From Hyaloperonospora brassicae (Eukaryota > Oomycota > Peronosporomycetes > Peronosporales > Peronosporaceae): 64,000 nucleotides of DNA. Location: the NCBI GenBank assembly GCA_947650285.1, contig CANTFL010000106.1, positions 124,001-188,000 on the forward strand, written 5' to 3'. The position numbers and the translations under genes were made by a program. The notes under the pieces were generated by a model. The model did not search any database. It was given only the letters and a program-made list of their open reading frames with translations, and was not told where the DNA came from. Each line of letters begins with the position of its first letter. The stretch's first letter is position 1. Shown here piece after piece: positions 12,279 through 24,699 of this stretch.

Positions 12279-12836
12279 CACCCTGTATTATAAATATAGG
12301 ATGCGCAAGAGCAGTATTGCATTCTATGCATGGTGCGTGACTCTTCGATGAGGAACGATACAACGTTGTTAAACCTGCCAACGCAATTTGAAATGAATTT
12401 GCTATGTGATCCATCAAGTACACAATACCTGTATCGCTTGCATGTGCCCTTATCACGTCGTCGAAAAATGTCAACCAAGACTGAGTAAAAACGTCGCAAA
12501 AGTGGTCGTAGTTTCACTTTTGACGAGCGAAATCGACTAAATATTGGGCCGACGAGAGTTGCATCAACGATGACGTTCAGTCGTCCTAATTATAAATAAC
12601 GGAGAATTTATAATCCTCAAAGAAAGACAGCCACTCCTCTATTCTTTGCAAGAGATGTGGAGTGTTTACGGCCGTGCATAGTGACGCAGGGTCCGTCTAG
12701 ACGATGAACGGTCCATCTACCACGAGATAAACTCGAAACTTAGCCAGTGCCTATTTATGACAAGGCGTGCCTTGTCATTTCTTGGAAAATTACGCTCATC
12801 TGCTTGCAGCTGACGCGATTGATAGCAGATGAAGCA

Positions 12837-13900
12837 CTACGCGCCATCTGAGTGAAACTGCATCAACGCACAGCCGATCGCAAAATCGCTGGAGCCACAG
12901 CCTACATGGAATGGTCTGTCCAAATCTGCAATCTCCAAGATGGGCAATTTTATTAAGCATTGCTTGATACCTTCAAAGGAACGCTGACAGTCAGCGTTAC
13001 ATGACCACTTCACATTTTTCTTGAGCAAACAACAAAGATGCACAGTCATCTCGGCGTAGTTGCGCGAGTACTTGATCAAGTGCTTGATCAAGTACCCCGG
13101 TAAATTAAGGAACTTCCGAAGTCCCTCCATATCGACTAACACGGGTCAGTCAGCGATCGATTTGATCTTTCGGGATCAAGGCATGGGTAGTGCTTACATT
13201 CGATGCACCCAAGACGTGGTACTTTGCTAGCCGCAAATACACACTTTTTGAGGTTGGCGTACAACCTATGCTTGCGCATAAGTTGAAGAAACCGACGGAC
13301 GTGTGTTCTATGAACTTCCACGTCCGTCTTTCCTTCCTAGCCCGGCTATGAGCGAGCACATCGTCAAAGTAACTCGGCGCAAATTCTCGCACCGGTCTTA
13401 ACAGATTTGTAACACATCTGTTGAAGGTGGATGGGGCGCTGCTTAGCCCTTGTGGCATCACTAGCCACGCCCACAACATACCACTGGGGGTACTTACAGC
13501 CGTGTACAGAATGTATCGTCACGCATGTGGATCTGATTGAAGCTATCCATCATATCTATGGAGGAGAAGATAGTACTCTTAGACATACCACCTATGATTA
13601 CGTCCTTCCTCGGTATCGGCGTTTGAGCTGGTTCCGTTGCAGCATTAAATTTGTTGAATGCATGCACTATCCGCCATCCTCCTGTATCTTTTCACACACA
13701 GAAGGTGGGAGAGCTGTAAGGAGAAGATGATTCCCTCACATGGCTAGCGGCCAATCGATGGGCAAAGAACATGTAGATCGATAGTACCGGTTCACGAGGC
13801 AGTGGACACTGCTCCATGACACAGTACTTCGAGTCCGGTTTGAGCTTGATATCATGTAGGGTGCCTTTATCCTTAGGCAGCTCGCAAAGCACGTGTTCAG
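12837..13900 (-). pseudogene. Gypsy reverse transcriptase and RNase H start, element A
   Basis: Frames on the minus strand (13692-13892, 13150-13479, 13136-13321, 12837-13142) give successive RT pieces. These are the fingers segment with YSSPTFCV, the palm segment MPQGLSSAPSTFNRCV, the catalytic box SYFDDVLAHS (the F/YxDD motif, with both Asp present), the thumb segment HRLYANLKKCVF, and the start of RNase H with GCALMQFHSDGA. The pieces lie in different frames and are separated by frameshifts, so no single protein is possible. The same breaks occur in element B. Confidence 0.85.
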
Positions 13901-13958
13901 TAAATACATGCTTTTATACGATCAAATCCCTATACAAACCATTTGCCAGGCGTGACTC

Positions 13959-14749
13959 TCAGGATTGAGACGTGTTTCGCTTAATTGGAGTCTTCTCATT
14001 GATAACACTTCTGTCTATCGATGAACTGCTGAGAACCCGTTCATTCTCAGTAAACAACATTGCTGACCGAATATCGGTGACGTACTCGTCCTTCGCGACG
14101 AGTACACAGATTTGCTTGAGTTTACCACTACGCAGATCACACAAGAACCGTTTCGGTTGTAACGTTGGAAATTGTAAGATCTCCGAAGTTAACTTCGGAG
14201 GCGTGATCAGATCAAGCGTGTAAGTGCCTGCGCTTATTCCGTCATTGACCAAGACATTCAATGTCTCGATCACTTCCTGGGAAGTCACATACATAGGATG
14301 CTGAGGACTCTCTCACTCAGCATATACTGCTTGAGGAACGTTTCATCAAGTACGTGGGGACTCTTTTCCTCCACGTCTTCTGACAGTGGCTGCGCAACCT
14401 CTGTCAGATAACGATCGTCTAAGGTCGACTGTCTAGTCGACCTGCGACCTCCGTGTTGTCCATCACCGGCAACAGGCCTCTTCTTTCTCGGATGTTGTCT
14501 GCCCGGAATGCATCCCTGTCCCAGCCCACTCGTCTTCGAATGGTAGACCTCCGTCACCACCTGTACACTTGCACAGTCACAAGGAGCTTTCTCTACAGTG
14601 TTGTGATCAACTAAACTGAGGTCTTGTACAGTCATGCTATCGACCGTATCGCAAATGAGGCCATCGTACTCACTCGTAGAACACTCACACGCTTGTAGGC
14701 GCTTCAAGACGCTAGCTAGATGGCCATCTGACGAACAAGTGGCAGGCAT
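13959..14749 (-). pseudogene. Gypsy pol linker between protease and RT, element A
   Basis: Two minus-strand frames (14285-14749 and 13959-14294) cover the spacer that gypsy elements carry between protease and RT. The first is Asp/Glu/Ser-rich, includes a basic KKRP segment, and ends near LSERVLSIL. The second contains KRFLCDLRSGKLKQICVL and VTDIRSAML. These correspond almost residue for residue to 22783-23573 in element B. I see no enzyme motif in the spacer itself. The frame break between the two pieces is shared by both copies. Confidence 0.6.
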
Positions 14750-14852
14750 CTTGATGGATCGATGCTATCAGCTCATCGTTGGCTCGTATCTCCTGAGCCG
14801 AGTCAATTCTAGGATGACATCAAATTTGTCATTTAGGTCCAGTACGATGAAA

Positions 14853-15155
14853 TCATCTTCCTACTGCTTCTCTTCGAACGTGTAATGGATACAGACTACA
14901 CGTTTTTTTTACTGTTATCGATGCGCCTGTCGCTAGGCGCACCTTCATCCTCGTCGGAGGGATCTCTCGCTCAACGGAGTTCAGTCTCCCAGCCTGTAGT
15001 GACTGGAGACAAACAAAATTGATCGACGCCCCACAGTCAACTAGTTTGCGAAGTGACAAGTCCTTTTTCCCTTCCAACATCAAGGTGATGAGGGATAACT
15101 TATCACCAGGTGCAGAGACACACCGTGACTGTGTGTCGAAGGCAAAATTCGTCAA
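14853..15155 (-). pseudogene. Gypsy aspartic protease remnant, element A
   Basis: The minus-strand frame reads LRKLVDCGASINFVCLQSL, the active-site loop of a retropepsin in which the usual D-S/T-G triad is D-C-G. A VRLATGAS strand follows downstream. The frame is cut by stops on both sides. Processing of the Gag-Pol polyprotein is the known role of the family. This copy cannot make a fused polyprotein. Confidence 0.7.
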
Positions 15156-15264
15156 GAGAATAGTAAAAAATCTTGATGTTGATGGATCAGTAGGGCGCTC
15201 CGCCCCCTATTGACCCCGACCGCTTTTTTGGTTGTACGCCTCGCTGCTGACAATTTGCAACAAC

Positions 15265-15560
15265 GCCGGGGTCTCGTTTACAAATCGCGAATCTATTGAC
15301 CTTAAGCCCAAGGCTTAATACGTCCTGGCGAGTGGTTACAAGCAATTTTTAGTCGCGCATGTTCATCGTCGATGCGACGTCCCTGTATGGATCTGTTTTA
15401 TTCGACAAAACATAACAACAGGGAGTCTGCCGTAACTTTTCTGTGCTTTGAAATGTCAATTTTCAAGATTTCGGGGCGACGCGTGTGAGTCGTTCCGCCT
15501 ACAGCAACATTGAAAATCTCCTTTTTAAAACCTCTGTCTGTCAAGCACCAAGTTCAGTCA
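15265..15560 (-). pseudogene. Truncated gypsy gag of element A
   Basis: The minus strand reads RRPEILKIDISKHRKV then, after a stop, RRIDDEHARLKIACN and KPWALGLRSIDSRFVNE. This matches the order of the first part of an oomycete gypsy capsid (a K-x-L-x-hydrophobic-x-x-S/K-Y entry, then the IDDE helix, then an ALGLKL-like segment). At 15260-15265 it runs directly into LLQIVSSEA, which in element B lies beyond the zinc knuckle. About half of the capsid and the knuckle are therefore missing at exactly the edge of the near-identical block. Confidence 0.55.
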
Positions 15561-15850
15561 CTTGCTCAGCCTGTTGAGAGCCTTGCTGGTAAATTAAGGC
15601 TACTTTATCTCTTTCGGCTACAAATTTATTTTAAATGAAGCTGGCTTAAGCAGCATATTGAAGGTCTCTGTCAAGAGTACTTAACACGGCCTTAATGACA
15701 GTTTCGTCTACGTAAGAAATCATTCGTTCTGCCGCTCTCCATTTGATGCCACTCCAATGTCTATAGCATTCCCGCGTAACGTATAAACTTTCCTGCTCAT
15801 ACAAAAGATTCATCCTAAATGAGATAATCGTGGTCCTGAATTAACTACAT

Positions 15851-15860
15851 AGTGCTACCA
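15851..15860 (-). promoter_or_regulatory. tRNA primer-binding site, element A
   Basis: TGGTAGCACT on the minus strand lies two bases after the LTR end. TGGTAGCA complements the 3' end ...TGCTACCA of eukaryotic initiator tRNA-Met. Element B has TGGTAGCACG in the same place. Confidence 0.65.
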
Positions 15861-15862
15861 GG

Positions 15863-16322
15863 TATTACAAAGCACGCTTCTTGCCTGATGACTGGGAATA
15901 CCTTGTGTAGACTTATCACCAGGTTTTAAACTTTCCGACGTCACGTAATCGTGGCGTGGGGAAGCGCAAGAAAGTAAACAGAGGTCAAATGATGTGTTTA
16001 AGGAAAAAGTAGCACCAATTTTGAATAGTTAAGTTTTGTTTGATCGTACTTGGTCACAATCTATCTATAATAAATTTCAGTCTCGTATGTGGATTTCTTG
16101 ATCACCGCCTACTGCGCGCGTCAAGCAGAGATTGGTGTTTGATATAGTTAATGAACCGTGTAAATTAACTAGGAAGTGGATCATTATATGATTTTAAGCT
16201 TAAGGTAATATATCTCCATTTGTCTCCTTCTCGGGCAATGTTAATCGAGTTTAATTTAAAAAAGATAGTTTTTTTAAAATGATACCTTCCTTATTTCTAC
16301 GAAACGGGATCACTCCATAACA
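15863..16322 (-). repeat. 5' LTR of gypsy element A (460 bp)
   Basis: On the minus strand it begins TGTTATGGAG at 16322, aligning with TGTAACGAGG of the reference solo LTR, and ends near CTTTGTAATA just before the primer site. The core CTTGACGCGCGCAGTAGGCGG lies near 16105-16135. It is closest to the LTR at 6209-6644 in the AAATGTTAATC-type and CGGCGTGGG-type segments. Confidence 0.7.
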
Positions 16323-19300
16323 ACAGCCCTGATGGCCATTAACCTCTGTAACTAGGTAACTTTGATATAATATTTTGAGTAACAACAATATGATAATCGA
16401 GCATTTAAGGCCACTATTGTCATTACAATACCACTAAAATCAGTGATATATTACCGATGCCCCATAAGCCTTTCATTAGCTGATAATTTGCTTACATTAA
16501 TTCACCAATTTTTGCAAAACGCGTACAATTGGTAATCTGTCGAGTCATCATACATTTACATTTATTAAAAAAGTAAAGGTAAAAAAATGTAAGGGACTCT
16601 TAGGACTCAAATACTCGTACAGTGATATTTTCATTTTTAAGTGTTAGATGTTTAGTACCTATTTTCCTCTTAGTACGTACAGTTTACGCTCGTCAATGAT
16701 GAAACCGGCTCTCACTGCAGTCAGTGATACCTCACTACGCTCTCGTGTCAGTGCAAAGTGTCCATTGCCCTGTTATCAATTCAGCGATTTCATTGAAGAC
16801 GTCTACAAAAAATGAAATTGCTTCGTAGTGCTTGATCAGTATTCTTTGGCGAATGTCTTGCTGATAAGTTGCAACGAAGTCCACAGGAAGTCTGCCTAAA
16901 TTGAGGTTATGTTATACCAACAATTCGGTAACTTCACGTTAACAGACGACCATTAAGCTTTCGTACCTTAAGATTTCTCAGGCAAATGGTAGGCAGATAG
17001 ATAAATGAACGTTTCCGTTGGCTAAAGCCGATCGAAACGATCACTAGGAATAACCATGTATACTGAAGACCTGGTGCGTTAGCTTGACAGCCTGTTCAAA
17101 GACATCCAACTGTCATTGTGGCGTCGCCAAAAATGTAATGGTGCCCATTAAAAGTGTCATATACACGTCCATTGTAGAAATAATTACGTTCAGAGTTTGG
17201 TTTCATCCTGTCTCAGCAAATTTAGTTTTTGCTCCAGAAAGTTAACTCTTTGCTATACGACAAATTACGACGGTCGGGTAGTAAATTTATTCTGTGGATA
17301 ACGCAGTAGCCTCTTATAAAATCGATCCTAAGACTAAATTTTTAATAAACCCATTCATATTGCTTAATCTATCTTTACGAATTTACTAAACCAGTCAATC
17401 TTCTCTTTTATGCTATAGTATTTTTGTCGTCCATCAGATGGTTTATATTGGTCTGAAACCCCTTAGGTGAAATAATGTTTGACTAAAACTGATTCCTGTA
17501 CAAGTTATGGCTCTTATGAAATCAACGCCAGGTAAATTTTGGATCTTGCAAGAATCTACTGGATAGGTGTACGCTTGCCTTTAGCGTAATAATTTTTTTA
17601 TTATAGTGACCCCTTCTTCCCTTTCCGATAAAGCAAAGTTTGTAACTCCTAATCAAATTCCTGAAATTATTTGCTAACTTTACTATTTTTAATGGAGGAT
17701 CTATCTGTATTTGGTAGATGGGACTCTCTTGATCGTATTTACCATTCGACTTGATGTAGTCAATTCACCAAGATTCAATTGCAAGTTTATCCCGACAAAA
17801 ATCTTGCTGACTTCAGCTTAAAAACTTGACAAGCAGAAATTAACACCATTGTTTATATCGCTGATTTCGATTCATTTATTTTTAATTTGATCAGTGTACG
17901 TCACATTATTGACACGCTGTCACGAACAATTTGTAATATTGTGTGAAATTGTTAAATGAGCAAAGACTGTTACAGGCTAATATGGAGCTATAAATATTCC
18001 GCCACCTGCTTTATGCAAACATTATCTCAGTCAAGATCAGCTAAGCATCGTTCATTTTGTCAAGTTGTTTTACCATCTGATGTGATAAGTTACGATTGAT
18101 TTGCCATTTTAGATTGCTTATTAAATTGAACTCTATAAGCTCAAAATGAAGCGCACTTGGCTAACGCAGCAATTTGTTCTTTTCTTCAGATTCACCAAGT
18201 TTTATGATGGCCAAACGTTTTAGTTGCGATTTCTTGTTCTGTGCATATGTATGGACATTATTTACCGTAATTGTTTGATAGATACATCAACATCACCTAA
18301 TATGCTCCACGACCAGCAACTTAATATATACTAAACACATACTTTGACAGTCGGTGTCATAACACTTATATCTTGTATTCACCGCAAATCATATCCTTGT
18401 TTGTTATGGAAGTGCAAATGCCACCACGAAATAAAAGTCATGATCTACTAGTATCGATTAGCTCAAAGGCCGGTGCAATCATTTCTTAATTTCTTCAGGT
18501 CCAAATTATGCATAAACTGCATCTTTTAATTTTGGTTGTCATCAGGAAAGATGTGGTTTAGCTATTAAAAATGAGCACAGATATATAACAACTACAGGAA
18601 TGCGTTATACACGAGCCATTTATTATTTAAAAAATTCGACCGCTCACGTATAAGTACTCAAATGGGTCGAAGAACAACGTCTCAAAGAAATAGACTGATC
18701 ACAGACATTTTAGCTCTTTTATCAGTTTCTTGGGTATTAAAGCACTAGCAAATATACCTTTCAGACGTAAGCCTATCCAAGGCCTGAAAATTATTAGCAA
18801 TATGAGACGCCTTAGCAAGGCACGTTTTTTTACGAATGGATACAACATCTTTGTACTGAAATGCAAGTGATAATTATCTACTAGACAAACCTAGGGGCGT
18901 ATAACACAGGCGGCAGGAATGCGTCCACAAGCAGGATTAGTACCAATAGATTAAAACTAGTAACAAACCAAGAGTACCCGTAACTTTTAAGGTGATTTTT
19001 GAACCAAATTAGAAACCCATATCACAATACTATATATCATCTTTTAAGCTCTTGTTCACTATATTTCAACCATGTAGTAAACTTTCTACGTATACTTACA
19101 TTGTCGCGATTCCGAACGATTGGTAAGTATATTAATTGCATGACCGAATGCAATACTTTATTGGTCAACTATGATTCGATGATTGCCATGAAAACGACTA
19201 ACACCGACGTGAAATAATCAAGGCTTTTGACTAGAATATTAATGTATTATCTGACGCTAGAACCCATATATTGCTGCATGGAAAGGTATTTAACAAATAA

Positions 19301-20686
19301 GTGGTGCTGGATGAGTATATTTCACGGTATAAGTACATGTGCAGTGTCTTGTGCCTATCATTAATGCATTGGATATACATGTACGAATGATACGACTCTT
19401 TAATTACTTGGGTGAAAATACTTAGTAATTAGAAATGTATATTACCCCGCTTTGTAATATAATTTACGCACCAGCTTTGTATTTCTAGTAAAAGCCACGT
19501 GCCTTCCTAACGTATCTTTGATCGTAGACAGAGCTTGTGAGTCTTGCTGAGGCATTAATTGTAGCACCTGGTGAAGTTGAATTACCGTAACAAAAGAGTT
19601 CCTAGAACTCGAACTAGTAGCGTCCTGAGTTGAATTGAATCGTAGCGTTGTTGATATACAAATTAATTAGCTCGTGCAGTCGTTGTTCATTAAACGAATG
19701 CATCCGTAGAGTCATCGTTCCCCTATAGTGAAAAATATTATATTTGAGTATATATAATGGGCACTAGAAGCTTTAAACTGACTTAATGCGTAACTAAAAT
19801 TCCACTGTTAACAGTGTGAGCTAGTGTCTTTGTGAAAAAAGATGCACGGTAATATAGAGAAAGGGTAGAAGTTAAAGCGACACCGCTTCGAATTAGAAAT
19901 TATAGCTGGATCAATAAAATTACATTCTAAATGTGCCGCATCCTATTATTACTAAACTTTACTATATCAATACTAAAGCATGTATAAATGCGTCTGCTAA
20001 GCACCCTTTCCGCTTGTTGAACACCTATTGGATGTATTAATATAAACTATATAATAATTAACAGTATACCCTTGGGTCTTAAAACTATATCACTAAATTT
20101 AGTGGTATTGTAATGAGAATACGAAATATGATTCTCTATATAATCACATCATTACAATTTACGATATTATGTGAAAGGTCAATCCCTTTCACTAACTTTT
20201 TTCTCTGGATTGGAGCTATATCAGCGCCGCTACATGTAATGACAAGGATCATATCTATATTCGTTTAATTATATACTGTCACTTAATTGTTCGGGTTACA
20301 TGAGGTATATAATACAATGCTTCATTAACATGTTGTCGTCGCGCCGCTAGAAAAGTACATCTAACGGATTATTGTGTACATCTCAGGTATATATATCGAT
20401 CACTATGGATCTTACCGAATGACCCGCCTAGCATTGAGCATCCTGCTAAAATCCTGCTCACGCACTCAAACCTGGTATTTTTATACTTATACGGTCATAT
20501 CTAATAGTCCATAGACCGCCTAAGCAAGCTAGCTACAGTTATTAATAGAAAAAGATGCTAGTTTTGCAAATATATATGGACAGCAATTGTGGTTTATCGC
20601 GATGATAACAAAATCGTGTGCTCCCCGATCGTATCGTATATTCGTGCGATATGGCGCTTACAAGGCTTAAATATTAATCTGATAGG
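16323..20686. other. AT-rich gap without a supported gene
   Basis: More than 4 kb of AT-rich sequence separates the 5' LTRs of elements A and B. The longest open frame (18999-19217, 72 codons) has no recognisable motif. I see no RNA gene, no tandem array and no LTR core. It may be very old mobile-element sequence or ordinary intergenic DNA. Confidence 0.5.
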
Positions 20687-21165
20687 TGTAAGTAGCAAAA
20701 GCTGTATTATTTTGGATCTCATCCTTTTTTAATAATGCAAAAGGTATGTTATATAATATTATTATTATATTAAAAGATTTAATCTTTTTTTTAATATTAT
20801 TTATATAATATCGCGAAGTAAGGTGATATTGTTGGGATGACCGAAGTGTCTACTCGTTGGTTAATATAGTGACTATATCAACCCACCAAAAGCATCTAGA
20901 CGCGCGCAATCGGTGGTGAGTAGACTATATCATCTAATTCGTTTAATGATTATGATTAAATTAAAACTTATTAGACAGAATGTTCATACGGACTATATAA
21001 TATTTGATACCGTTTTACTTTTACTACGAGCTAGATCGTTGCCTTTTTCGCACACCCTTCCTCTGCGTAGTGTTTAGAAGTAGCAGTGTACTGACCTCCA
21101 CTTTTGTCAGTGACCGTTGACTCTGAACTGGTAAGCAACTACGTAGATACTGGTGCCTCTCTAAA
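20687..21165 (+). repeat. 5' LTR of gypsy element B (about 479 bp)
   Basis: It begins near TGTAAGTAGC and ends GGTGCCTCTCTAAA, directly before the primer site. It carries the family core CTAGACGCGCGCAATCGG (about 20912-20930) and the inverted-repeat pair GTCTACTCG ... GAGTAGAC around it, then CCCTTCCTCTGCG near 21055. A T/A-rich expansion near 20750-20810 makes it longer than the reference LTR. Confidence 0.7.
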
Positions 21166-21167
21166 CT

Positions 21168-21177
21168 TGGTAGCACG
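21168..21177 (+). promoter_or_regulatory. tRNA primer-binding site, element B
   Basis: TGGTAGCACG lies two bases after the LTR end. It is complementary over TGGTAGCA to the 3' end of initiator tRNA-Met, as in element A. Confidence 0.65.
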
Positions 21178-21348
21178 TTATAGTCCGTCCAGAAGCCACG
21201 AGTCCATCGCCTTACATGAATACGTTGGACGATAAAGAAGGTGACAGATTTCTCGGGACTCGTGCAACCTACTCCTATTTATAGCGATGTCGAATGGAGT
21301 GCGATCGAACGAAGAAGTCTGACCGTTTAAAGAGAAGCCGTCTGAGTT

Positions 21349-22300
21349 ATGCTATTCTCAAACAATTGGGACCAGCACCATTCAGTCATCCGCAAGTTCC
21401 CGCAACGACATCATAATGAGTCGAGAGCAGAGGTGACCTTTTCCGACATCAAGATCACTAGCAGACTAAAATGCCGAGACAGCAGCAACATCAGTCCACA
21501 GCGTCGACCAAAACCTCCACAGTTAGAGATCTCCAACTACTGGAGAGTCGAGTTAGACTTCCTGTTGATATGGAAAGTCAAGGTAGACGATACCATCCAG
21601 GCTCGTTGCATCAACGACGAGCTAACGCGAGTCAAATATTCTCAATTAGAATTAAAAAGGCACGCTAGAAAGTGGGTCCTAATATAAACGTTACACGACC
21701 AAGATGTGCTTAGTTCGATTAGCATCTTCTAGATTATGCTCAGCAAAACGTATAAGCCGTCCAGGTAAGAGTTCATGACTCTATCAGAGCTCCTGGAACG
21801 CAAAAAAGGTAGGCGTAAGGATCACGATTACGCCCATTGAATGCGTTACCTTTCAAAGCGCATGGTAGCGAACGCTGTGACTGTGAGTGAATTAGTTGGA
21901 TCACAATATTGATTTAGGATTTTCAAATTGGACTGTTAGGGATCACCTGTTCCGCGAAAAGCTAAATACGATTATATAACGATCCACGCTGCGGAGCATT
22001 GAATATTTGATATGTTATATGCCCACACTATGATGGCAACATAAAGTCCACATAGACGACCAGCAAACGGAGATCCAGCGCCTATAGAAATCCATTATGT
22101 CGAGAGCAAGAAACCTCGCACATTAAACGACAAGCGACTGCTGAGTTGCCATTGCTGTCAGAAGTTCGGATACTGAGCATATAATAAATTGTCACTTACT
22201 TAGAATCTCGTGGTACTCGTCGACGCGACCTTCCACAATCTAGAAGAAGTGGTGAGCAAGAGTCTGGTGCTCTTGCAAATTGTCAGCAGCGAGGCGGACA
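21349..22300 (+). pseudogene. Gypsy gag remnant, element B
   Basis: The frame 21349-21687 reads RPKPPQLEISNYWRVE and DDTIQARCINDELTRV, then KRHARKWVL, in the order expected for a retrotransposon gag capsid (PF03732-like). Past a stop, downstream pieces read MRYLSKRMVANAVTV and, near 22125-22200, CHCCQKFGY, the first half of a CCHC zinc knuckle whose His/Cys end is lost to a stop and frameshift. The gag ends in LLQIVSSEA, where the near-identical block begins. The family role is capsid assembly and RNA packaging. This copy is dead. Confidence 0.65.
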
Positions 22301-22377
22301 ACCAAAAAAGCGGTCGGGGTCAATAAGGGTCGGAGCGCCCTACTGATCCATCAACATCAAGGTTTTTTACTATTCTC

Positions 22378-22680
22378 TTGACGAATGTTGCCTTCGACAC
22401 ACAGTCACGGTGTGTCTCTGCACCTGGTGATAAGTTATCCCTCATCACCTTGATGTTGGAAGGGAAAAAGGACTTGTCACTTCGCAAACTAGTTGACTGT
22501 GGGGCGTCGATCAATTTTGTTTGTCTCCAGTCACTACAGGCTGGGAGACTGAACTCCGTTGAGCGAGAGATCCCTCCGACGAGGATGAAGGTGCGCCTAG
22601 CGACAGGCGCATCGATAACAGTAAAAAAACGTGTAGTCTGTATCCATTACACGTTCGAAGAGAAGCAGTAGGAAGATGAT
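22378..22680 (+). pseudogene. Gypsy aspartic protease remnant, element B
   Basis: This frame contains LRKLVDCGASINFVCLQSL, an active-site loop with D-C-G in place of D-S/T-G, and VRLATGASITV. It differs from the element A copy by only a few residues (for example Val for Phe near the start) and ends at the same kind of frame break after the strand. Confidence 0.7.
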
Positions 22681-22782
22681 TTCATCGTACTGGACCTAAA
22701 TGACAAATTTGATGTCATCCTAGAATTGACTCGGCTCAGGATATACGAGCCAACGATGAGCTGATAGCATCGATCCATCAAG

Positions 22783-23573
22783 ATGCCTGCCACTTGTTCG
22801 TCAGATGGCCATCTAGCTAGCGTCTTGAAGCGCCTACAAGCGTGTGAGTGTTCTACGAGTGAGTGCGATGGCCTCATTTGCGATACGGTCGATAGCATGA
22901 CTGTACAAGACCTCAGTTTAGTTGATCACAACACTGTAGAGAAAGCTCCTGGTGACTGTGCAAGTGTACAGGTGGTGACGGAGGTCTACCATTCGAAGAC
23001 GAGTGGGCTGGGACAGGGATGCATTCCGGGCAGACAACATCCGAGAAAGAAGAGGCCTGTTGCCGGTGATGGACAACACGGAGGTCGCAGGTCGACTAGA
23101 CAGTCGACCTTAGACGATCGTTATCTGACAGAGGTTGCGCAGCCACTGTCAGAAGACGTGGAGGAAAAGAGTCCCCACGTACTTGATGAAACGTTCCTCA
23201 AGCAGTATATGCTGAGTGAGAGAGTCCTCAGCATCCTGTGTATGTGACTTCCCAGGAAGTGATCGAGACATTGAATGTCTTGGTCAATGACGGAATAAGC
23301 GCAGGCACTTACACGCTTGATCTGATCACGCCTCCGAAGTTAACTTCGGAGATCTTACAATTTCCAACGTTACAACCGAAACGGTTCTTGTGTGATCTGC
23401 GTAGTGGTAAACTCAAGCAAATCTGTGTACTCGTCGCGAAGGACGAGTACGTCACCGATATTCGGTCAGCAATGTTGTTTACTGAGAATGAACGGGTTCT
23501 CAGCAGTTCATCGATAGACAGAAGTGTTATCAATGAGAAGACTCCAATTAAGCGAAACACGTCTCAATCCTGA
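22783..23573 (+). pseudogene. Gypsy pol linker between protease and RT, element B
   Basis: Two overlapping frames (22783-23247 and 23238-23573) mirror 13959-14749 of element A with only a couple of residue changes (Cys for Tyr, and Gly for Cys, in the first frame). They are charged and low in hydrophobic residues, without an enzyme motif. A one-step frameshift separates the frames in both copies. Confidence 0.6.
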
Positions 23574-23639
23574 GAGTCACGCCTGGCAAATGGTTTGTAT
23601 AGGGATTTGATCGTATAAAAGCATGTATTTACTGAACAC

Positions 23640-24683
23640 GTGCTTTGCGAGCTGCCTAAGGATAAAGGCACCCTACATGATATCAAGCTCAAACCGGACT
23701 CGAAGTACTGTGTCATGGAGCAGTGTCCACTGCCTCGTGAACCGGTACTATCGATCTACATGTTCTTTGCCCATCGATTGGCCGCTAGCCATGTGAGGGA
23801 ATCATCTTCTCCTTACAGCTCTCCCACCTTCTGTGTGTGAAAAGATACAGGAGGATGGCGGATAGTGCATGCATTCAACAAATTTAATGCTGCAACGGAA
23901 CCAGCTCGAACGCCGATACCGAGGAAGGACGTAATCATAGGTGGTATGTCTAAGAGTACTATCTTCTCCTCCATAGATATGATGGATAGCTTCAATCAGA
24001 TCCACATGCGTGACGATACATTCTGTACACGGCTGTAAGTACCCCCAGTGGTATGTTGTGGGCGTGGCTAGTGATGCCACAAGGGCTAAGCAGCGCCCCA
24101 TCCACCTTCAACAGATGTGTTACAAATCTGTTAAGACCGGTGCGAGAATTTGCGCCGAGTTACTTTGACGATGTGCTCGCTCATAGCCGGGCTAGGAAGG
24201 AAAGACGGACGTGGAAGTTCATAGAACACACGTCCGTCGGGTTCTTCAACTTATGCGCAAGCATAGGTTGTACGCCAACCTCAAAAAGTGTGTATTTGCG
24301 GCTAGCAAAGTACCACGTCTTGGGTGCATCGAATGTAAGCACTACCCATGCCTTGATCCCGAAAGATCAAATCGATCGCTGACTGACCCGTGTTAGTCGA
24401 TATGAAGGGACTTCGGAAGTTCCTTAATTTACCGGGGTACTTGATCAAGTACTCGCGCAACTACGCCGAGATGACTGTGCATCTTTGTTGTTTGCTCAAG
24501 AAAAATGTGAAGTGGTCATGTAACGCTGACTGTCAGCGTTCCTTTGAAGGTATCAAGCAATGCTTAATAAAATTGCCCATCTTGGAGATTGCAGATTTGG
24601 ACAGACCATTCCATGTAGGCTGTGGCTCCAGCGATTTTGCGATCGGCTGTGCGTTGATGCAGTTTCACTCAGATGGCGCGTAG
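23640..24683 (+). pseudogene. Gypsy reverse transcriptase and RNase H start, element B
   Basis: The successive frames 23640-23840, 24053-24382, 24211-24396 and 24390-24683 give fingers, palm and thumb of a Ty3/gypsy RT. The catalytic box SYFDDVLAHS near 24160-24190 keeps both Asp residues. An LNLPGYL-type connection follows, then the RNase H entry FHVGCGSSDFAIGCALMQF. The frame changes between pieces are the same as in element A, which shows that the breaks predate the duplication of this block. Confidence 0.85.
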
Positions 24684-24699
24684 TGCGTCATCTGCTATC

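Larger units (their letters stand above)
12645..15260 (-). repeat. Inverted copy 1 of a near-identical 2.6-kb pol block
   Basis: This block is the reverse complement of 22273-24875 with only scattered substitutions. One clear 12-bp difference exists: a CTTGATCAAGTA-type unit is duplicated here near 13070-13090. Shared features include the same stops and the same frame breaks in protease, linker, RT and RNase H. Identity stops abruptly at TTTGCAAGAG (12645) and at CAATTTGCAA (15251-15260). Beyond these edges the two elements are only distantly similar. Confidence 0.9.
10950..16322 (-). mobile_element. Decayed Ty3/gypsy element A
   Basis: On the minus strand this is a full gypsy order read from right to left: 5' LTR (15863-16322), primer site (15851-15860), partial gag (15265-15560), protease (14850-15160), RT (12840-13900), RNase H and connector (12300-12840), integrase (11450-12130), then an acidic linker near 11200-11280. 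No 3' LTR was identified on the left. All domains are broken. A central segment, 12645-15260, is almost identical to element B, whereas the gag and integrase parts on either side are only distantly similar to B. A tRNA-like sequence interrupts the connector before the integrase. Confidence 0.8.
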
